Of a stretch of DNA of 64,000 bases, positions 6,719 through 18,073 are shown piece by piece; within the stretch, counting starts at the first letter, position 1; each line of letters begins with the position of its first letter. The notes beneath the pieces were generated by a model. That model was not told the DNA's origin and did no database searches. It saw nothing but the letters and a program-made list of their open reading frames with translations. The stretch comes from Kazachstania africana CBS 2517. Its lineage: Eukaryota; Ascomycota; Saccharomycetes; Saccharomycetales; Saccharomycetaceae. The translations under genes were made by a program, and so were the position numbers. Location of the stretch: NCBI RefSeq assembly GCF_000304475.1, contig NC_018940.1:434001-498000 (forward strand). The letters run 5' to 3'.

Positions 6719-8140
6719 ATGCCTAAGGAGAACCTGCTGTATAAATTAGATAATCTCGAATATCAGTATCATTACTTAAACAATACGGTCTCCGATTTTA
6801 AACCGCGATTGAATCAAACTAAAAAAGTTTACAATGCTATAGGTAAGAAAAATGCCAAGCGTATAAAATCACAGCTGGAATCTTTGAATGAAGAAGACAT
6901 TCTTAAACAATTACAACAAGTTAAGACAACGATTTTCAATGGTAAGATATATACTGTTGAGAAGCATTTGAAGGTGTTGATATCAAAGGACGCAAAATTA
7001 AAAGACGAAAAGATCAAATCGGATATCTGCAAAGTCTGTAATTCAATTGCTGAATTTATTGAATTGATAGTTATTTCCAAAATAATCAAGATTGCTAATA
7101 AAAAAATTGTGACGGATAAAGATAATGTTCCAGAATGGTTTAAGGATCATGACTACTATAGAGCTAATGTAGAAAAAGATCATAAATACAATCCTAGTAG
7201 AATTTGGAATGATGCCGTTTTGAAGATAGATGGTGGTGTCAAATTAATAGGTGTCCTATGGAACAGCAATAGTAAAAAAGTCAAAGAGATTCTAAACAGT
7301 TTTGAAAATGGTATGGATGTCTTCTTAAATATCAACTTTGATAAGAAAAAGCAAGTTTCTCAGAAAAAAGAACCTGGCATGAAAGAAAAGATGGCATCCA
7401 AAGGATCTACAGAAGCAAATGGCTCCGATATGGAAGAAGAAGAACATGCTAGTGGAAGTTTTAGTGATAATGAAGGCGAAACAGAAATTGATGAAGAAGC
7501 GATTTTAAAACAATATGAGGGTATGTTAGCCGCCTCTGATGATGAAAGTGGTGGCGATAAGGAAATAGGCGCGTTAGACCCAGATATCAATTACAATGAG
7601 GTTACAGACGAAGAACCAAGTGAAGAAGAAGAAGAAGAAGAAGAAGAAGAAGATGATGAGGATGACGAAGATGATGAGCCATCTTCGAAAAAGCCTAAAC
7701 TTCCGGAATTAATGGCTGGTTATTACAGTGGTGATGATTCAGACTCTGATGAAATAGAAGACAAGATTGCCAGAGAACAGGCATCTAATGCACCAAAGAG
7801 AAAGAATAGACGTGGTCAACGTGCAAGAAGAAAGATATGGGAACAGAAATATGGTAAAGGTGCCAAACATATTCAGAGGGAATTTGAGAAGAAAATGGAA
7901 GAAAGAGAACAGAGACAAAAGGAATACGAAGAGAGAGTTGCAAAACGTGCTGTTAAGGCTGCTTTACGTGATAAGGAGAACGCCAATCTAACGCCATTAG
8001 GCGAGAGGAAACCAAGAGAAACCGCTGAAACTAAGCCCGCAAAGGTTCACGAAGAGCATCCATCTTGGGTAGCGAAGAGAATTGAAGAAGAAAAATTGAA
8101 GAATGCGAAATTCAAAGGTAAAAAGATTACATTCGATTAA
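6719..8140 (+). CDS. BUD22: Bud22, small-subunit ribosome biogenesis factor
   Basis: Nucleolar protein needed for pre-18S rRNA processing and 40S subunit assembly. It is 473 residues against about 519 in S. cerevisiae. The N-terminal 200 residues are a helical Bud22/SRF-binding-like region rich in Lys. A highly acidic stretch (about residues 235-330, with a run of Glu and Asp) follows, then a basic RNA-binding-type segment (KRKNRRGQRARRKIWEQKYG, about residues 360-380) and a conserved C-terminal end HPSWVAKRIEEEK. The position after the snoRNA cluster and before ERG5 matches YMR014W. The methionine at 6719 lies in a good A-rich context. Confidence 0.93.
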   Translation: MPKENLLYKLDNLEYQYHYLNNTVSDFKPRLNQTKKVYNAIGKKNAKRIKSQLESLNEEDILKQLQQVKTTIFNGKIYTVEKHLKVLISKDAKLKDEKIKSDICKVCNSIAEFIELIVISKIIKIANKKIVTDKDNVPEWFKDHDYYRANVEKDHKYNPSRIWNDAVLKIDGGVKLIGVLWNSNSKKVKEILNSFENGMDVFLNINFDKKKQVSQKKEPGMKEKMASKGSTEANGSDMEEEEHASGSFSDNEGETEIDEEAILKQYEGMLAASDDESGGDKEIGALDPDINYNEVTDEEPSEEEEEEEEEEDDEDDEDDEPSSKKPKLPELMAGYYSGDDSDSDEIEDKIAREQASNAPKRKNRRGQRARRKIWEQKYGKGAKHIQREFEKKMEEREQRQKEYEERVAKRAVKAALRDKENANLTPLGERKPRETAETKPAKVHEEHPSWVAKRIEEEKLKNAKFKGKKITFD

Positions 8141-8384
8141 TCGTTGCTCAATATTCTTGTGTATCATATATAGTATTAGCATTAATAACATACTTAATTT
8201 TATTCTTTTACTTCAGAGGTTAAATTATAACATCCGCAGAGCAAGAATTAAATATAAAAAAAAAAAAATAATTGAAAATTGATGAAAAGACTTCGAATTA
8301 ATTGAATATTTTAATTGATTTCTCGAATCTATATGAATAAATAAAGTAGTTAATATATCATGGGGAAGAAATGATAGAAAAAAA

Positions 8385-9941
8385 TCATTTAATGACTTTG
8401 CCTAAGGGATCTCTTCTCTTGAAAGTCATCAATAAATCATCTTTTGGGAAAATAGTAGCAAAGACCTTAATCTTTTCACTTAAGGGGGTGACTTTATGCT
8501 CAAAATCTGTGAAAAGTGCAAACTTACCCAATAAAGCAGCAAATACTATCATCACATATGTTCTGCCGAGACAAACATGTGGACCACAACCAAAAACTAG
8601 CCAGTTCTTCTTTCCCTCACTAGCCTTGGAACCCTCTACCCATCTTTCTGGAATAAATTCATCTGGATTTTCGTAAACTTCAGGATCATGTAATGAAGGA
8701 TATAATGTTGGAATTAACATTGAGCCTTTTGGAGCTGTATAATTTGGAGTGACAGGAAATTTTTCTTTTACGACGTAAGGGACCATTAAGACAGGAGGTC
8801 TGTAACGCAAACATTCTTTGATGACCATATCAGTATATTTCATTTCATTAATCATATCCATTGAGACTCTCTTATATGGATCACCATTACGAACTCTGAG
8901 TTGTTCTTCTCTAACCTTAGCCAAAATGTCTGGACGGTCAGCAACAATTTGGAATAACCAACAAGCTAATGAGGAGGATGCATCTTGAGATGCAAATAAC
9001 ATGGTGAAGATTGCTTCAGAAATTTCTTTATTCGAGAATTCTCTGTGTAGTAGCCTTGAATCTTCATCATCTTTATTTTTTGCATCCATCATTAATTTAC
9101 ACCAGGCATCCATGACACAAATTGGTTCTCCTCCTGCGGCAATATGATCTTTTGCACGTTGAGCACAGTTTTCGAAAATTTTCATTGTCATATCAGCGGT
9201 TCTTTTGCCGTACCACGTCTTTGTATAAGGAATAATTATTGGGAAATTAACTAATTCCAATGCTGCAGTGACTAAATAATAGTCATCAGCTACCTTTCTC
9301 ACTTGCTCCTCTGTGATATAAGTACCACAGAATGCTCTTAAGGAAATTGCACAAAGCATTTCTCTCATTTCATGGAAGAAGATAGTGGGTTCATAATTGT
9401 GTTGCTCTGAATATTCAATATATTTTTCCAAATATTTGTCAATGACTGTCTCCAAGGATGGTAAATATTGAGCCAATGCAGTTCTTGTAAATAACCCATT
9501 CAATGATTTTCTATAGTCTGTGTGAGCTTTACCGTCGAGGAAGACCCAATTTTCAGGTCTTAAAATTTTGACGGCAACGTCAACGACACAAGGTTTAACG
9601 TATTTAGTAGCTTGAAAAATTTTTCTCGATATATCTCTTGTTGATGAGATGATAACGAATTTATGAAAGATTGAGACACATGATAAAGCACCAGAATCCC
9701 ATTTTGCCTTATATTCTTCAAATTTTGGGTCTAAAGATTCTAAGAATGGACCAATAATTGGGTAAATTTTAAAACGTGGGCCTGAAATGGAGCCTTTCTT
9801 TTGAATGTATGAAATTTGATCATATACTAATACTAGACATATAAATGTGACAAAAAGTTTCCAGTATGATATAGATTCAATTGAATCCAGTACAGAATTC
9901 GTTAGCGAAGTGTCAGTAACGTTATAGATAGCTGAATTCAT
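8385..9941 (-). CDS. ERG5: Sterol C-22 desaturase Erg5 (cytochrome P450 61)
   Basis: ER cytochrome P450 that introduces the C22-C23 double bond in the ergosterol side chain. It is 518 residues (S. cerevisiae about 538). An N-terminal membrane anchor lies at about residues 28-45. The oxygen-binding I helix contains FTMLFASQDASSS, followed by the ExxR region (KECLRYRPP) and the heme-binding loop FGCGPHVCLGRTYV, with the ligand Cys at about 457. All P450 hallmarks are intact. Position matches YMR015C. Its promoter carries an inverted TCGTTTAG pair about 425 bp upstream, fitting control by the sterol regulator Upc2/Ecm22. Confidence 0.96.
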   Translation of the reverse strand: MNSAIYNVTDTSLTNSVLDSIESISYWKLFVTFICLVLVYDQISYIQKKGSISGPRFKIYPIIGPFLESLDPKFEEYKAKWDSGALSCVSIFHKFVIISSTRDISRKIFQATKYVKPCVVDVAVKILRPENWVFLDGKAHTDYRKSLNGLFTRTALAQYLPSLETVIDKYLEKYIEYSEQHNYEPTIFFHEMREMLCAISLRAFCGTYITEEQVRKVADDYYLVTAALELVNFPIIIPYTKTWYGKRTADMTMKIFENCAQRAKDHIAAGGEPICVMDAWCKLMMDAKNKDDEDSRLLHREFSNKEISEAIFTMLFASQDASSSLACWLFQIVADRPDILAKVREEQLRVRNGDPYKRVSMDMINEMKYTDMVIKECLRYRPPVLMVPYVVKEKFPVTPNYTAPKGSMLIPTLYPSLHDPEVYENPDEFIPERWVEGSKASEGKKNWLVFGCGPHVCLGRTYVMIVFAALLGKFALFTDFEHKVTPLSEKIKVFATIFPKDDLLMTFKRRDPLGKVIK

Positions 9942-10364
9942 TGGTTACAATGTTTATAGATATGATGTTAATGATGGAAATAAATTATTAAGAAAGCAAG
10001 AGAAAATTGTAATCGAACTTTATACACGTCTATATATATATATAGTTGTTTGACAATCGACTGTGTAATTAATTTCCTTACATTTAGTAGGGAAGATCAA
10101 ACCATAGTGATAAAATGCGATATAATTCCTTCATTTTAATTTTTTTTCCTTTTAACAGTGGTAAAGAGTGGACCACCAGTGTCGAAACGGTTTCTGGAGT
10201 TAAGAAGTATAAGCGGTATATGCAAGGACAAGAAGAGAAAGCGACAAGTTTATTCACTTGTAGCGGTAAAAAAAAAAAAAATGTATCGTGGATAAAAGAA
10301 AGAAAGAGAGATAGAGATAGGGATAGAGATAGTGAGTGGTTTTGTCTGGAGAGATAAAATTATG

Positions 10365-10412
10365 TCGTTTAGCTAAACGAGCTGGGAAAAATTGCAGTGA
10401 ATTCTCGTTTAC
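10365..10412. promoter_or_regulatory. Inverted TCGTTTAG pair plus third site (Upc2-type) upstream of ERG5
   Basis: TCGTTTAGCTAAACGA (10365-10380) is a perfect 16-bp palindrome made of two TCGTTTAG octamers. A third copy, TCGTTTAC, lies at 10405-10412. TCGTTYAG is the AR1 element bound by Upc2, the hypoxia and sterol regulator that also binds TCGTATA in ERG promoters. Location ahead of a sterol gene supports the reading. Confidence 0.65.
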
Positions 10413-10846
10413 TGCCGTTGTCTGTGTGCCCTTTTATCTAACAGCAGCTTAACAAATAATATCTGCCTCCCTCCCTCCGTCTGGAGTGGTGGTACTTTGT
10501 AAGACAGGATCCGCGGAGGGTACCATCGTATCGGTAAGGGCCTCTCCTTGTCGTCCGCAAGGTGCGTCCGTGTCATCGTCACTTTTTTTCCCACTTGCGA
10601 AGAAAACGAACGAGTAAATGAATGTTGTTACTTCGACTAATTCGGTGTTTTCGGTCACGGGACACAGTAGTAAGTAGTTCTAGGATTTTTGACGCTACGT
10701 AACGTATGGGAGATGGTCGTTGTGATACAACAGGAGTTTCTGCACTCTATCAGTCTAACACCACCATCTAAACGTTTCTTGGCATCCAGCTTGAATAGAT
10801 TCATTTGCTATGAGGCTTATAGTCTTTTCAATTTCTTCTTGATTTA

Positions 10847-10852
<6 letters not shown>

Positions 10853-10882
<30 letters not shown>

Positions 10883-10923
10883 AATTGTCTCTTTATCAAA
10901 TTATATATACAAGTCATTCTAGT

Positions 10924-10962
<39 letters not shown>

Positions 10963-11046
10963 CTTAATTATTCTTCTTACTTACTAAATTAATTAATATT
11001 ACTAAGTACTATTAGTTATTATATATATATATATATATATATATAT
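10853..11046. repeat. Three (TA)n microsatellites
   Basis: TA runs of about 26 bp (10853-10878), 33 bp (10927-10959) and 27 bp (11020-11046). The second and third are each preceded by TAGTTATT, and the first and second are followed by TTTAC, suggesting local duplication of a repeat unit. Confidence 0.9.
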
Positions 11047-11138
11047 TGCTCAATGGAAGAAAAGAGGAAGCAGCATAAAAAAAATGGATGATTTTTATTT
11101 TAGAAGTCAACGAAATCCAAATTAATTTGTAGAATCTA

Positions 11139-12272
11139 TCATCCCTTTAAGATACCAATTGATACTCTACTTTTTTCATCATTCATTACATTCTCATTAT
11201 TGTCATAAATGTTAGTATTGTTGTCACCAGTATTATTGCAGTTTAACATCTTGCCGATGTCCTTGACGAACAACGGATAAAGAAGATCTAAAATTTTCTC
11301 TTTTTCAGCCATATATCTTGCTCTTTCAAATGGAATCCAAACACCTTTTAAATGCATTGATCCAATTTTAACGACGTGTCTAATTTTCTCCGCTTTCAAA
11401 ATACCATCTCTTCTACCTCTTGTCATCTTCGTAACATTCAATAATTTCGTACCATTAATCATATCATTGTCCGCTCTTCTTACGACAGATACACCGTTGG
11501 CTTCCACCTGGTAACATAAGGTGTTTTCATCTTCCCATATTGTTGTTGTTACTCTAGGTAAACTATTTTCGTCCGTTTCATCATTGGAAGTTCTAATCTT
11601 GTACGTCTTTGGCTCTTGTTCATTTTGTTGAAACCCAGGATACACATACCCGTTTTTAATCGATGATGGTGTCGAAATTGTGGGGATTACGGGCATTTGT
11701 TGTTGTCGCTGTTGTGGCATCTCTTGTTTCATTGAGTGTAATGGTGGAGGTGGCGTAGGTATTAGGGGGAAGTAAGGTGTAGTGCCATTATTAGTAGTAC
11801 TGTTACTAGAATGGTTATTGTTTGCAGTTGCCGTTGATTTATTATCTCCTGGATAATAATAGTAGGGTGCAGTTAATGGTGGATATTGAAATGGCAATTG
11901 CGGATTATAGAAGTAATAATATGGAATTTGTGGATTCGCACTATTACCTGCAGCATTAGCTGTTGCTGTGGTACCATTGACAATATTGTTGTTATTGTTA
12001 TTGTTATTGTTATTGTTATTGTTACTAGTTGTATTTTGATATTGTAAAGCCAATTGTTGTTGATAGTATTGCTGATAATGCCATTGTTCAGGTGTGAAAT
12101 ATTGATATGCATTCTGACTGAAACTAGATTGAGGTTGTTGCATCTGATGTTGTGCCATATCCTGCTCTTCATCTACTGTTCTTTCGACATTGGCATTAAA
12201 CATGCCATCGTTCAGGATCTTTGACATATCGTTTTCATTGCCTCTCTTATAACTATTGTTCTGATCAGACAT
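11139..12272 (-). CDS. SOK2: APSES transcription factor, Sok2/Phd1 family
   Basis: DNA-binding regulator of pseudohyphal growth and stationary phase downstream of cAMP/PKA in S. cerevisiae. I chose the Met at 12272 ([11 protein letters not shown]) because the upstream in-frame extension to 12419 is a run of Leu of unlikely coding origin. This gives 377 residues. The N-terminal half is Gln/Asn/Tyr-rich with an Asn repeat. The APSES (KilA-N-like) domain occupies about residues 230-345, including [20 protein letters not shown] and [12 protein letters not shown]. Only about 35 residues follow it. At this locus S. cerevisiae has Sok2 (about 785 residues), but the length and layout resemble the paralogue Phd1 (about 366). 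Family certain, paralogue name by synteny. Confidence 0.87.
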   Translation of the reverse strand: MSDQNNSYKRGNENDMSKILNDGMFNANVERTVDEEQDMAQHQMQQPQSSFSQNAYQYFTPEQWHYQQYYQQQLALQYQNTTSNNNNNNNNNNNNNIVNGTTATANAAGNSANPQIPYYYFYNPQLPFQYPPLTAPYYYYPGDNKSTATANNNHSSNSTTNNGTTPYFPLIPTPPPPLHSMKQEMPQQRQQQMPVIPTISTPSSIKNGYVYPGFQQNEQEPKTYKIRTSNDETDENSLPRVTTTIWEDENTLCYQVEANGVSVVRRADNDMINGTKLLNVTKMTRGRRDGILKAEKIRHVVKIGSMHLKGVWIPFERARYMAEKEKILDLLYPLFVKDIGKMLNCNNTGDNNTNIYDNNENVMNDEKSRVSIGILKG

Positions 12273-13062
12273 TATGTGTAAACTGCTGCAAGATGTCAAA
12301 AGAAACAACAATAAGTAAATAAATAATGATAATAATAGTATCAAGAGTAATAATAATAATAATAAATTACGGAAGCAGGAACAAAAATCTCTCTGATGCC
12401 ATGAGCCATACACATGCACTTAACAAATAATCTCTGTAATCCTCGTATCTCGAAGGAAACTGGGTCTCAACGACGAAAAATTTTCTCTTTCTCTGCTTCG
12501 AACGCGTATCCTGGCTCCGCTTAAGAAGGGCATTTTTTGCAGGTACACCGAGAATGTGCGGCAGATTGAAGCGCCCGTTTCCTTGGAAATTAACTCTATT
12601 CTCGACTGCGTGGGAAACGAGTCGTCTGTTATGAGTGTTTGATATGGGGTGTTGGTTGGTGTTGTAAGAGAGAGTACTGTGTGTGTCGGAGTGTTGCCAT
12701 GCCGGTGGATTCATGGCACCTAGTAAGAATCTTAACGCGTCATGTTATGTTATGTTATGTTGTGCTGTGTTGTATTGTGGACCCTTGTAATACTCAATGA
12801 CATGCGTTCTTGTCGAAAGCACGGAGTTTAAACCATACATATCCAGGTTACGCCCACTAATACTCACTCTGGGGGGTGGTGCACTACATAACCTCATTTT
12901 GACTACTTGTGCTTTGCTTCTAGTTCCACGCAACGTTAAAAGTGATCTCATCTTAGAAATGGCTATGTTATTCTACTTTAATGGTTAATAGCTGGCGATG
13001 AAACAGAGTATTTATTAGATGCTTCTTCAGTGGAAATACCTGTTACAAAGCTTTCCTTCCAA
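12273..13062. other. SOK2-STB4 divergent intergenic region
   Basis: No gene supported. Two MCB-like ACGCGT boxes lie at 12502-12507 and 12735-12740, upstream of SOK2. A TGTTA-type pentamer repeat (about 12743-12775) follows. In S. cerevisiae SPO20 and YMR018W occupy this interval; no trace of either is seen. Confidence 0.6.
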
Positions 13063-15186
13063 ATGAGTAAATCAACGACTAAACAGAGACTAAGAGTCCA
13101 GAAAGCTTGTGATATATGCAAGAGAAGAAAAGTTAAATGTGACGGTTTATCACCATGCTCGAATTGTATCAGACACAATGTAGATTGTACCTACGATTAT
13201 AGAACTTTTGCCTCAAGAAAGAAACCCAGGTTTATTACCAATGTATTGAGTTCATCGAGAGAGTCCAGTGTGGCCTCATCTATACCACTGTCCTCCAATG
13301 GTAAAAGCGTTTTCATAGAAGATCAAACTGCAAAATTATTGTTGGAATTAAGTTCAAATAGAGAACATAGCAGTAATAGTAGTCTTTACGTGAATGATGA
13401 GAAACAACTATCAAGTATACGGCGGGATTACATAATTCATGGTCCAGAAATAGATAACCAAAAATCACCTTGGTTCACTTTTTCAAGAGATAAATATAGA
13501 TTCCATAGACGATATCAGAATGTACTACCATATTATTTGGGGCGTTCTTTATTGTCTCAACTACCACCAGACTCAATCAAGTCCTTTAATTTGGAAGTTC
13601 CCAGGATACAAAATTATGGTTGGAACTTATCGGGAGGACACTATATTAAAGCAAGTACATTTTCAGACAGTAATGACAGCAATAATAATGGTGATTTATT
13701 TTTCAATTTTGATAATTCTATGCACCTTTCAATAGTCAATAAGTTATTGAATTTTTTCTTCAATGAAATTAATAAATCATTATCAATACTTGATTATTCG
13801 ACTTTTTGGAAGCAATATAACAATGGGTTTTTACAACAGGGGAAACAGAACAATAATTCAACGAAACTGTTCACTTCAATATTATATTTGGTTCTAGCAA
13901 TCGCATTAAGGTTCAAGGACGGCGAATTACAGGCTCCCAACGTCGAAGAGCCTTTCTTTAGTGAAGAAGAGTTACTTTTCCTGAATAAAACTCACGATAA
14001 AGAGGGAAAACTTTTCAATTATTCATATTCAATAGTATCGAAATTGACTTTTGAATGGGAATCATTCGAGCTCTTACAATCCTGGCTACTTATTACCTTC
14101 TATTTAAGAACATGTCATAGACAAATAGCATGTTGGAGTGCTCTCGGTAAAGCAGTTACCATGTGTAAAGGAATGTCATTACATTTGAACCAGCTACCCG
14201 AAATACACTCAGAGAATGATAGAATCAAGGCATGGAATTGTTTTTGGGCCGTTTTTATAATGGATAAATTGATCAGTTTCCAAATTGGTAGAGCGTATTT
14301 ATTGGATTTACCAATCGATACAATGATTAGACCGGATAATGCCACTAAAACCAAAGATATTTCATGGTTCAGCAGTGAGACAATACATTTGTATGAACTA
14401 TCATTATTGATATTGTGTTTCCAAAAACAAAACGCACAGGAATTAAGTCCGACTGAATCTCTTGAATTCAGACAAAGCTTGGATTTATGGATATCAAAAC
14501 AAAATTTTGATAATTGGTCGTCATTGTACCAGGTACAACCATTTTTAACTTATTTAGATATTAAATTGACTTTCGAGGCAAAGACACTACTCGCATTACT
14601 CGAACCTCCTACAGATCTTACGTCCAAATCTTTACATTTCAATGTAGATTTCAATTCATTGATATCAGCATCTTGCCATTCCATTAACTTACTAGAACTG
14701 ATAGTGAAAAATAAACAATTTTTCATTCCGTGGTGGCTAAACCTGTCACAATTATTTTCAGTGAGTCTAATTTCATTAACATTGCTCCAGGCCGGTATAA
14801 AAACGAATAGTACCAAGGATCTATTAGCAAGATCCATGAACCTTTGGAATTCCCTGGCAAATGAGAAACCCAAAAATCCTCCCTCGATGCTAGCACAATG
14901 TGTATGGTGCATCAAAATGCTAAACCATATCGCATGTCTAAGGCTTCTTCAAGCTACCTCTATTCTGAATGAACTGGTGGGAATTAATGAGACTACTGAC
15001 AACTCGGTAAATAAGAATAACTTTGAGCAATTTGCAAAAGTCGGAGAAGACGAGGAACCTGACCAAGAGAATGACAGTAACATGCCTTTCCAAATCTTGC
15101 AGGATTCTCTTAGCACACCTACTGACGATCTTCTGGAAGAAGATTTATTCGGTAATTTACAATGGTTCGATCAAGCATTTTTATGA
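13063..15186 (+). CDS. STB4: Zn2Cys6 transcription factor Stb4
   Basis: Nuclear fungal binuclear-cluster regulator; Stb4 of S. cerevisiae interacts with Sin3 and is linked to transporter genes. Near the N-terminus is a C-x2-C-x6-C-x5-C-x2-C-x6-C cluster (CDICKRRKVKCDGLSPCSNC), followed by a basic linker. The middle homology region of fungal factors is present (ACWSALGKAVTMCKGMSLHL and WNCFWAVFIMDK). The frame is open to a Met at 13030; I prefer 13063 (MSKSTTKQRLRVQKAC), giving 707 residues, because it stands just before the conserved region. S. cerevisiae Stb4 is longer (about 949). Acidic C-terminus ending in LQWFDQAFL. Identification rests on the domain plus the position of YMR019W next to FMS1. 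Confidence 0.83.
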   Translation: MSKSTTKQRLRVQKACDICKRRKVKCDGLSPCSNCIRHNVDCTYDYRTFASRKKPRFITNVLSSSRESSVASSIPLSSNGKSVFIEDQTAKLLLELSSNREHSSNSSLYVNDEKQLSSIRRDYIIHGPEIDNQKSPWFTFSRDKYRFHRRYQNVLPYYLGRSLLSQLPPDSIKSFNLEVPRIQNYGWNLSGGHYIKASTFSDSNDSNNNGDLFFNFDNSMHLSIVNKLLNFFFNEINKSLSILDYSTFWKQYNNGFLQQGKQNNNSTKLFTSILYLVLAIALRFKDGELQAPNVEEPFFSEEELLFLNKTHDKEGKLFNYSYSIVSKLTFEWESFELLQSWLLITFYLRTCHRQIACWSALGKAVTMCKGMSLHLNQLPEIHSENDRIKAWNCFWAVFIMDKLISFQIGRAYLLDLPIDTMIRPDNATKTKDISWFSSETIHLYELSLLILCFQKQNAQELSPTESLEFRQSLDLWISKQNFDNWSSLYQVQPFLTYLDIKLTFEAKTLLALLEPPTDLTSKSLHFNVDFNSLISASCHSINLLELIVKNKQFFIPWWLNLSQLFSVSLISLTLLQAGIKTNSTKDLLARSMNLWNSLANEKPKNPPSMLAQCVWCIKMLNHIACLRLLQATSILNELVGINETTDNSVNKNNFEQFAKVGEDEEPDQENDSNMPFQILQDSLSTPTDDLLEEDLFGNLQWFDQAFL

Positions 15187-15254
15187 TCATTATATAATGT
15201 AATACTATACTTACCTGTAATATCACGTAATAAACCTAGTTTCAATTTCCCCGG

Positions 15255-15263
15255 TATAAAAAG
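15255..15263 (+). promoter_or_regulatory. TATA box of FMS1
   Basis: TATAAAAAG lies about 75 bp before the FMS1 start codon in the short STB4-FMS1 gap. Confidence 0.6.
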
Positions 15264-15337
15264 CTCTTGAGATATTTTATGCAAAAAAAAAAAAGACATA
15301 AGATGGAGAAATTTCACAGATATTCAAAAGTTCTTGA

Positions 15338-16843
<1,506 letters not shown>

Positions 16844-16924
16844 ATAGGAAGAATATTTAATTTGATTTTATTACGTAGACGAAGCAACAGGATAAACAAT
16901 TTTTTATTAATCGCTTCGATATTA

Positions 16925-18073
16925 TTATATAACATAAAAGCCTCCTAAATCGTCCAATGGAAATTCGTTCATATCCGAATTTAGCAATTGAACATTGTTA
17001 CTTTCCACAATTTCATCAAACCGTTCTAATATATTTAAATTTTCCAAAGATTGTTCAGTCATTTGAGATACCTGATCATGTAAAAGATTCCACCAATATG
17101 CAGAGGGTATCAATTTGCCCTTATATTTTATAATAGTCTTCTTTCGTAGATTTATATTCAATAGACCTTTAAAGAAAAATTTCTCGAACGGTATGATTTC
17201 AGCTGGATGGGTGGTACATGAATCACAAAGACAGTCTTGAGGTGTACAAGAACAGGAGGCAATAGTACATGACTCCGGTATATTTTCAGCATCTCTCTTT
17301 GGTGATCCTAAATTTGTGAGAGGTATGCCGCTTTGTTGAATAAATGAGGTAATTTCATCTTCATTTCTATGTATTAGACAATTTAAGCACTGACATTTTT
17401 CATCTTCACACGTACAGTCTGTACTCAAATAAATACCTTTATGGGTTAAAATATCGAACGAAGATTTATCGGGATCAAAAATATCACTTAATATATCAGT
17501 GTCTGAGCTAGAATTAGAACTAGACATTGACGAAAAAGTTTGAGAATCCAGCGGAGTCAAATCGGCAAAGTTGATAGAATCACTTAGGACATTTTCCTTA
17601 TTTGCTGAACAACACTTACTCTCACCTTTTTCATTAAGTGCACAGATAGTAGCATTTTCACTCACATTTTTAGTATAATTTGAATGCCTCTTCAAAAATT
17701 CATTTTCTGATATGCATTTTATGTTGTTGACATCAATAACCTTCTCCTTCCCAGTTTCTTTCTCGTTCTTGTTCTGGATTATAATATTCAGTTTACCATC
17801 CACCAGCGTAGCCTTTTCTGTTTGTTTTGCCCTTACGAATATAATTGGCTGAGCGTTCATATCCTTACAAGTGGCGATATCCTTTTCATCTGTGGTGTCT
17901 TTCTTAACTTGAGAGTTCGTGTCTACCATAATAACATCCCGTATATCCACTGGAGAAGGTCTTCCTCTGGTTCGTACCTTTACAAGCATTCTCTTAGTAT
18001 GCCTACATATAGAAGATCTATGTCCTCTGATACAAGAAGCACACGCATATTTTTCACCATTATAGATGATCAT
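16925..18073 (-). CDS. MAC1: Copper-sensing transcription factor Mac1
   Basis: Nuclear activator of high-affinity copper uptake genes under copper starvation; Cu(I) binding to Cys-rich repeats inactivates it. It is 382 residues (S. cerevisiae 417). The N-terminal copper-fist domain (residues 1-40) has the Zn ligands C11, C14, C23 and H25 and the minor-groove RGRPS motif at 36-40. Two C-x-C-x4-C-x-C-x2-C-x2-H repeats are intact: REP-I C220 to H235 and REP-II C274 to H289. The C-terminus holds the activation region. It is divergent from UBC7, as YMR021C is from YMR022W. Candidate copper-response elements lie in its own promoter. Confidence 0.95.
   Translation of the reverse strand: MIIYNGEKYACASCIRGHRSSICRHTKRMLVKVRTRGRPSPVDIRDVIMVDTNSQVKKDTTDEKDIATCKDMNAQPIIFVRAKQTEKATLVDGKLNIIIQNKNEKETGKEKVIDVNNIKCISENEFLKRHSNYTKNVSENATICALNEKGESKCCSANKENVLSDSINFADLTPLDSQTFSSMSSSNSSSDTDILSDIFDPDKSSFDILTHKGIYLSTDCTCEDEKCQCLNCLIHRNEDEITSFIQQSGIPLTNLGSPKRDAENIPESCTIASCSCTPQDCLCDSCTTHPAEIIPFEKFFFKGLLNINLRKKTIIKYKGKLIPSAYWWNLLHDQVSQMTEQSLENLNILERFDEIVESNNVQLLNSDMNEFPLDDLGGFYVI

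Larger units (their letters stand above)
9942..11138. other. ERG5 promoter and SOK2 3' region
   Basis: No gene is supported here. The left half is the ERG5 promoter, with TCGTTTAG-type sites at 10365-10412 and a GATA/GAGATA repeat near 10305-10335. The right half carries three TA repeats (10853-10878, 10927-10959, 11020-11046). Confidence 0.7.

Noticed and set aside
12273..12419. N-terminal extension of the SOK2 gene by 49 residues
   Set aside because: It is mainly a Leu run read from an AAT repeat, and the Met at 12272 begins sequence typical of the protein.
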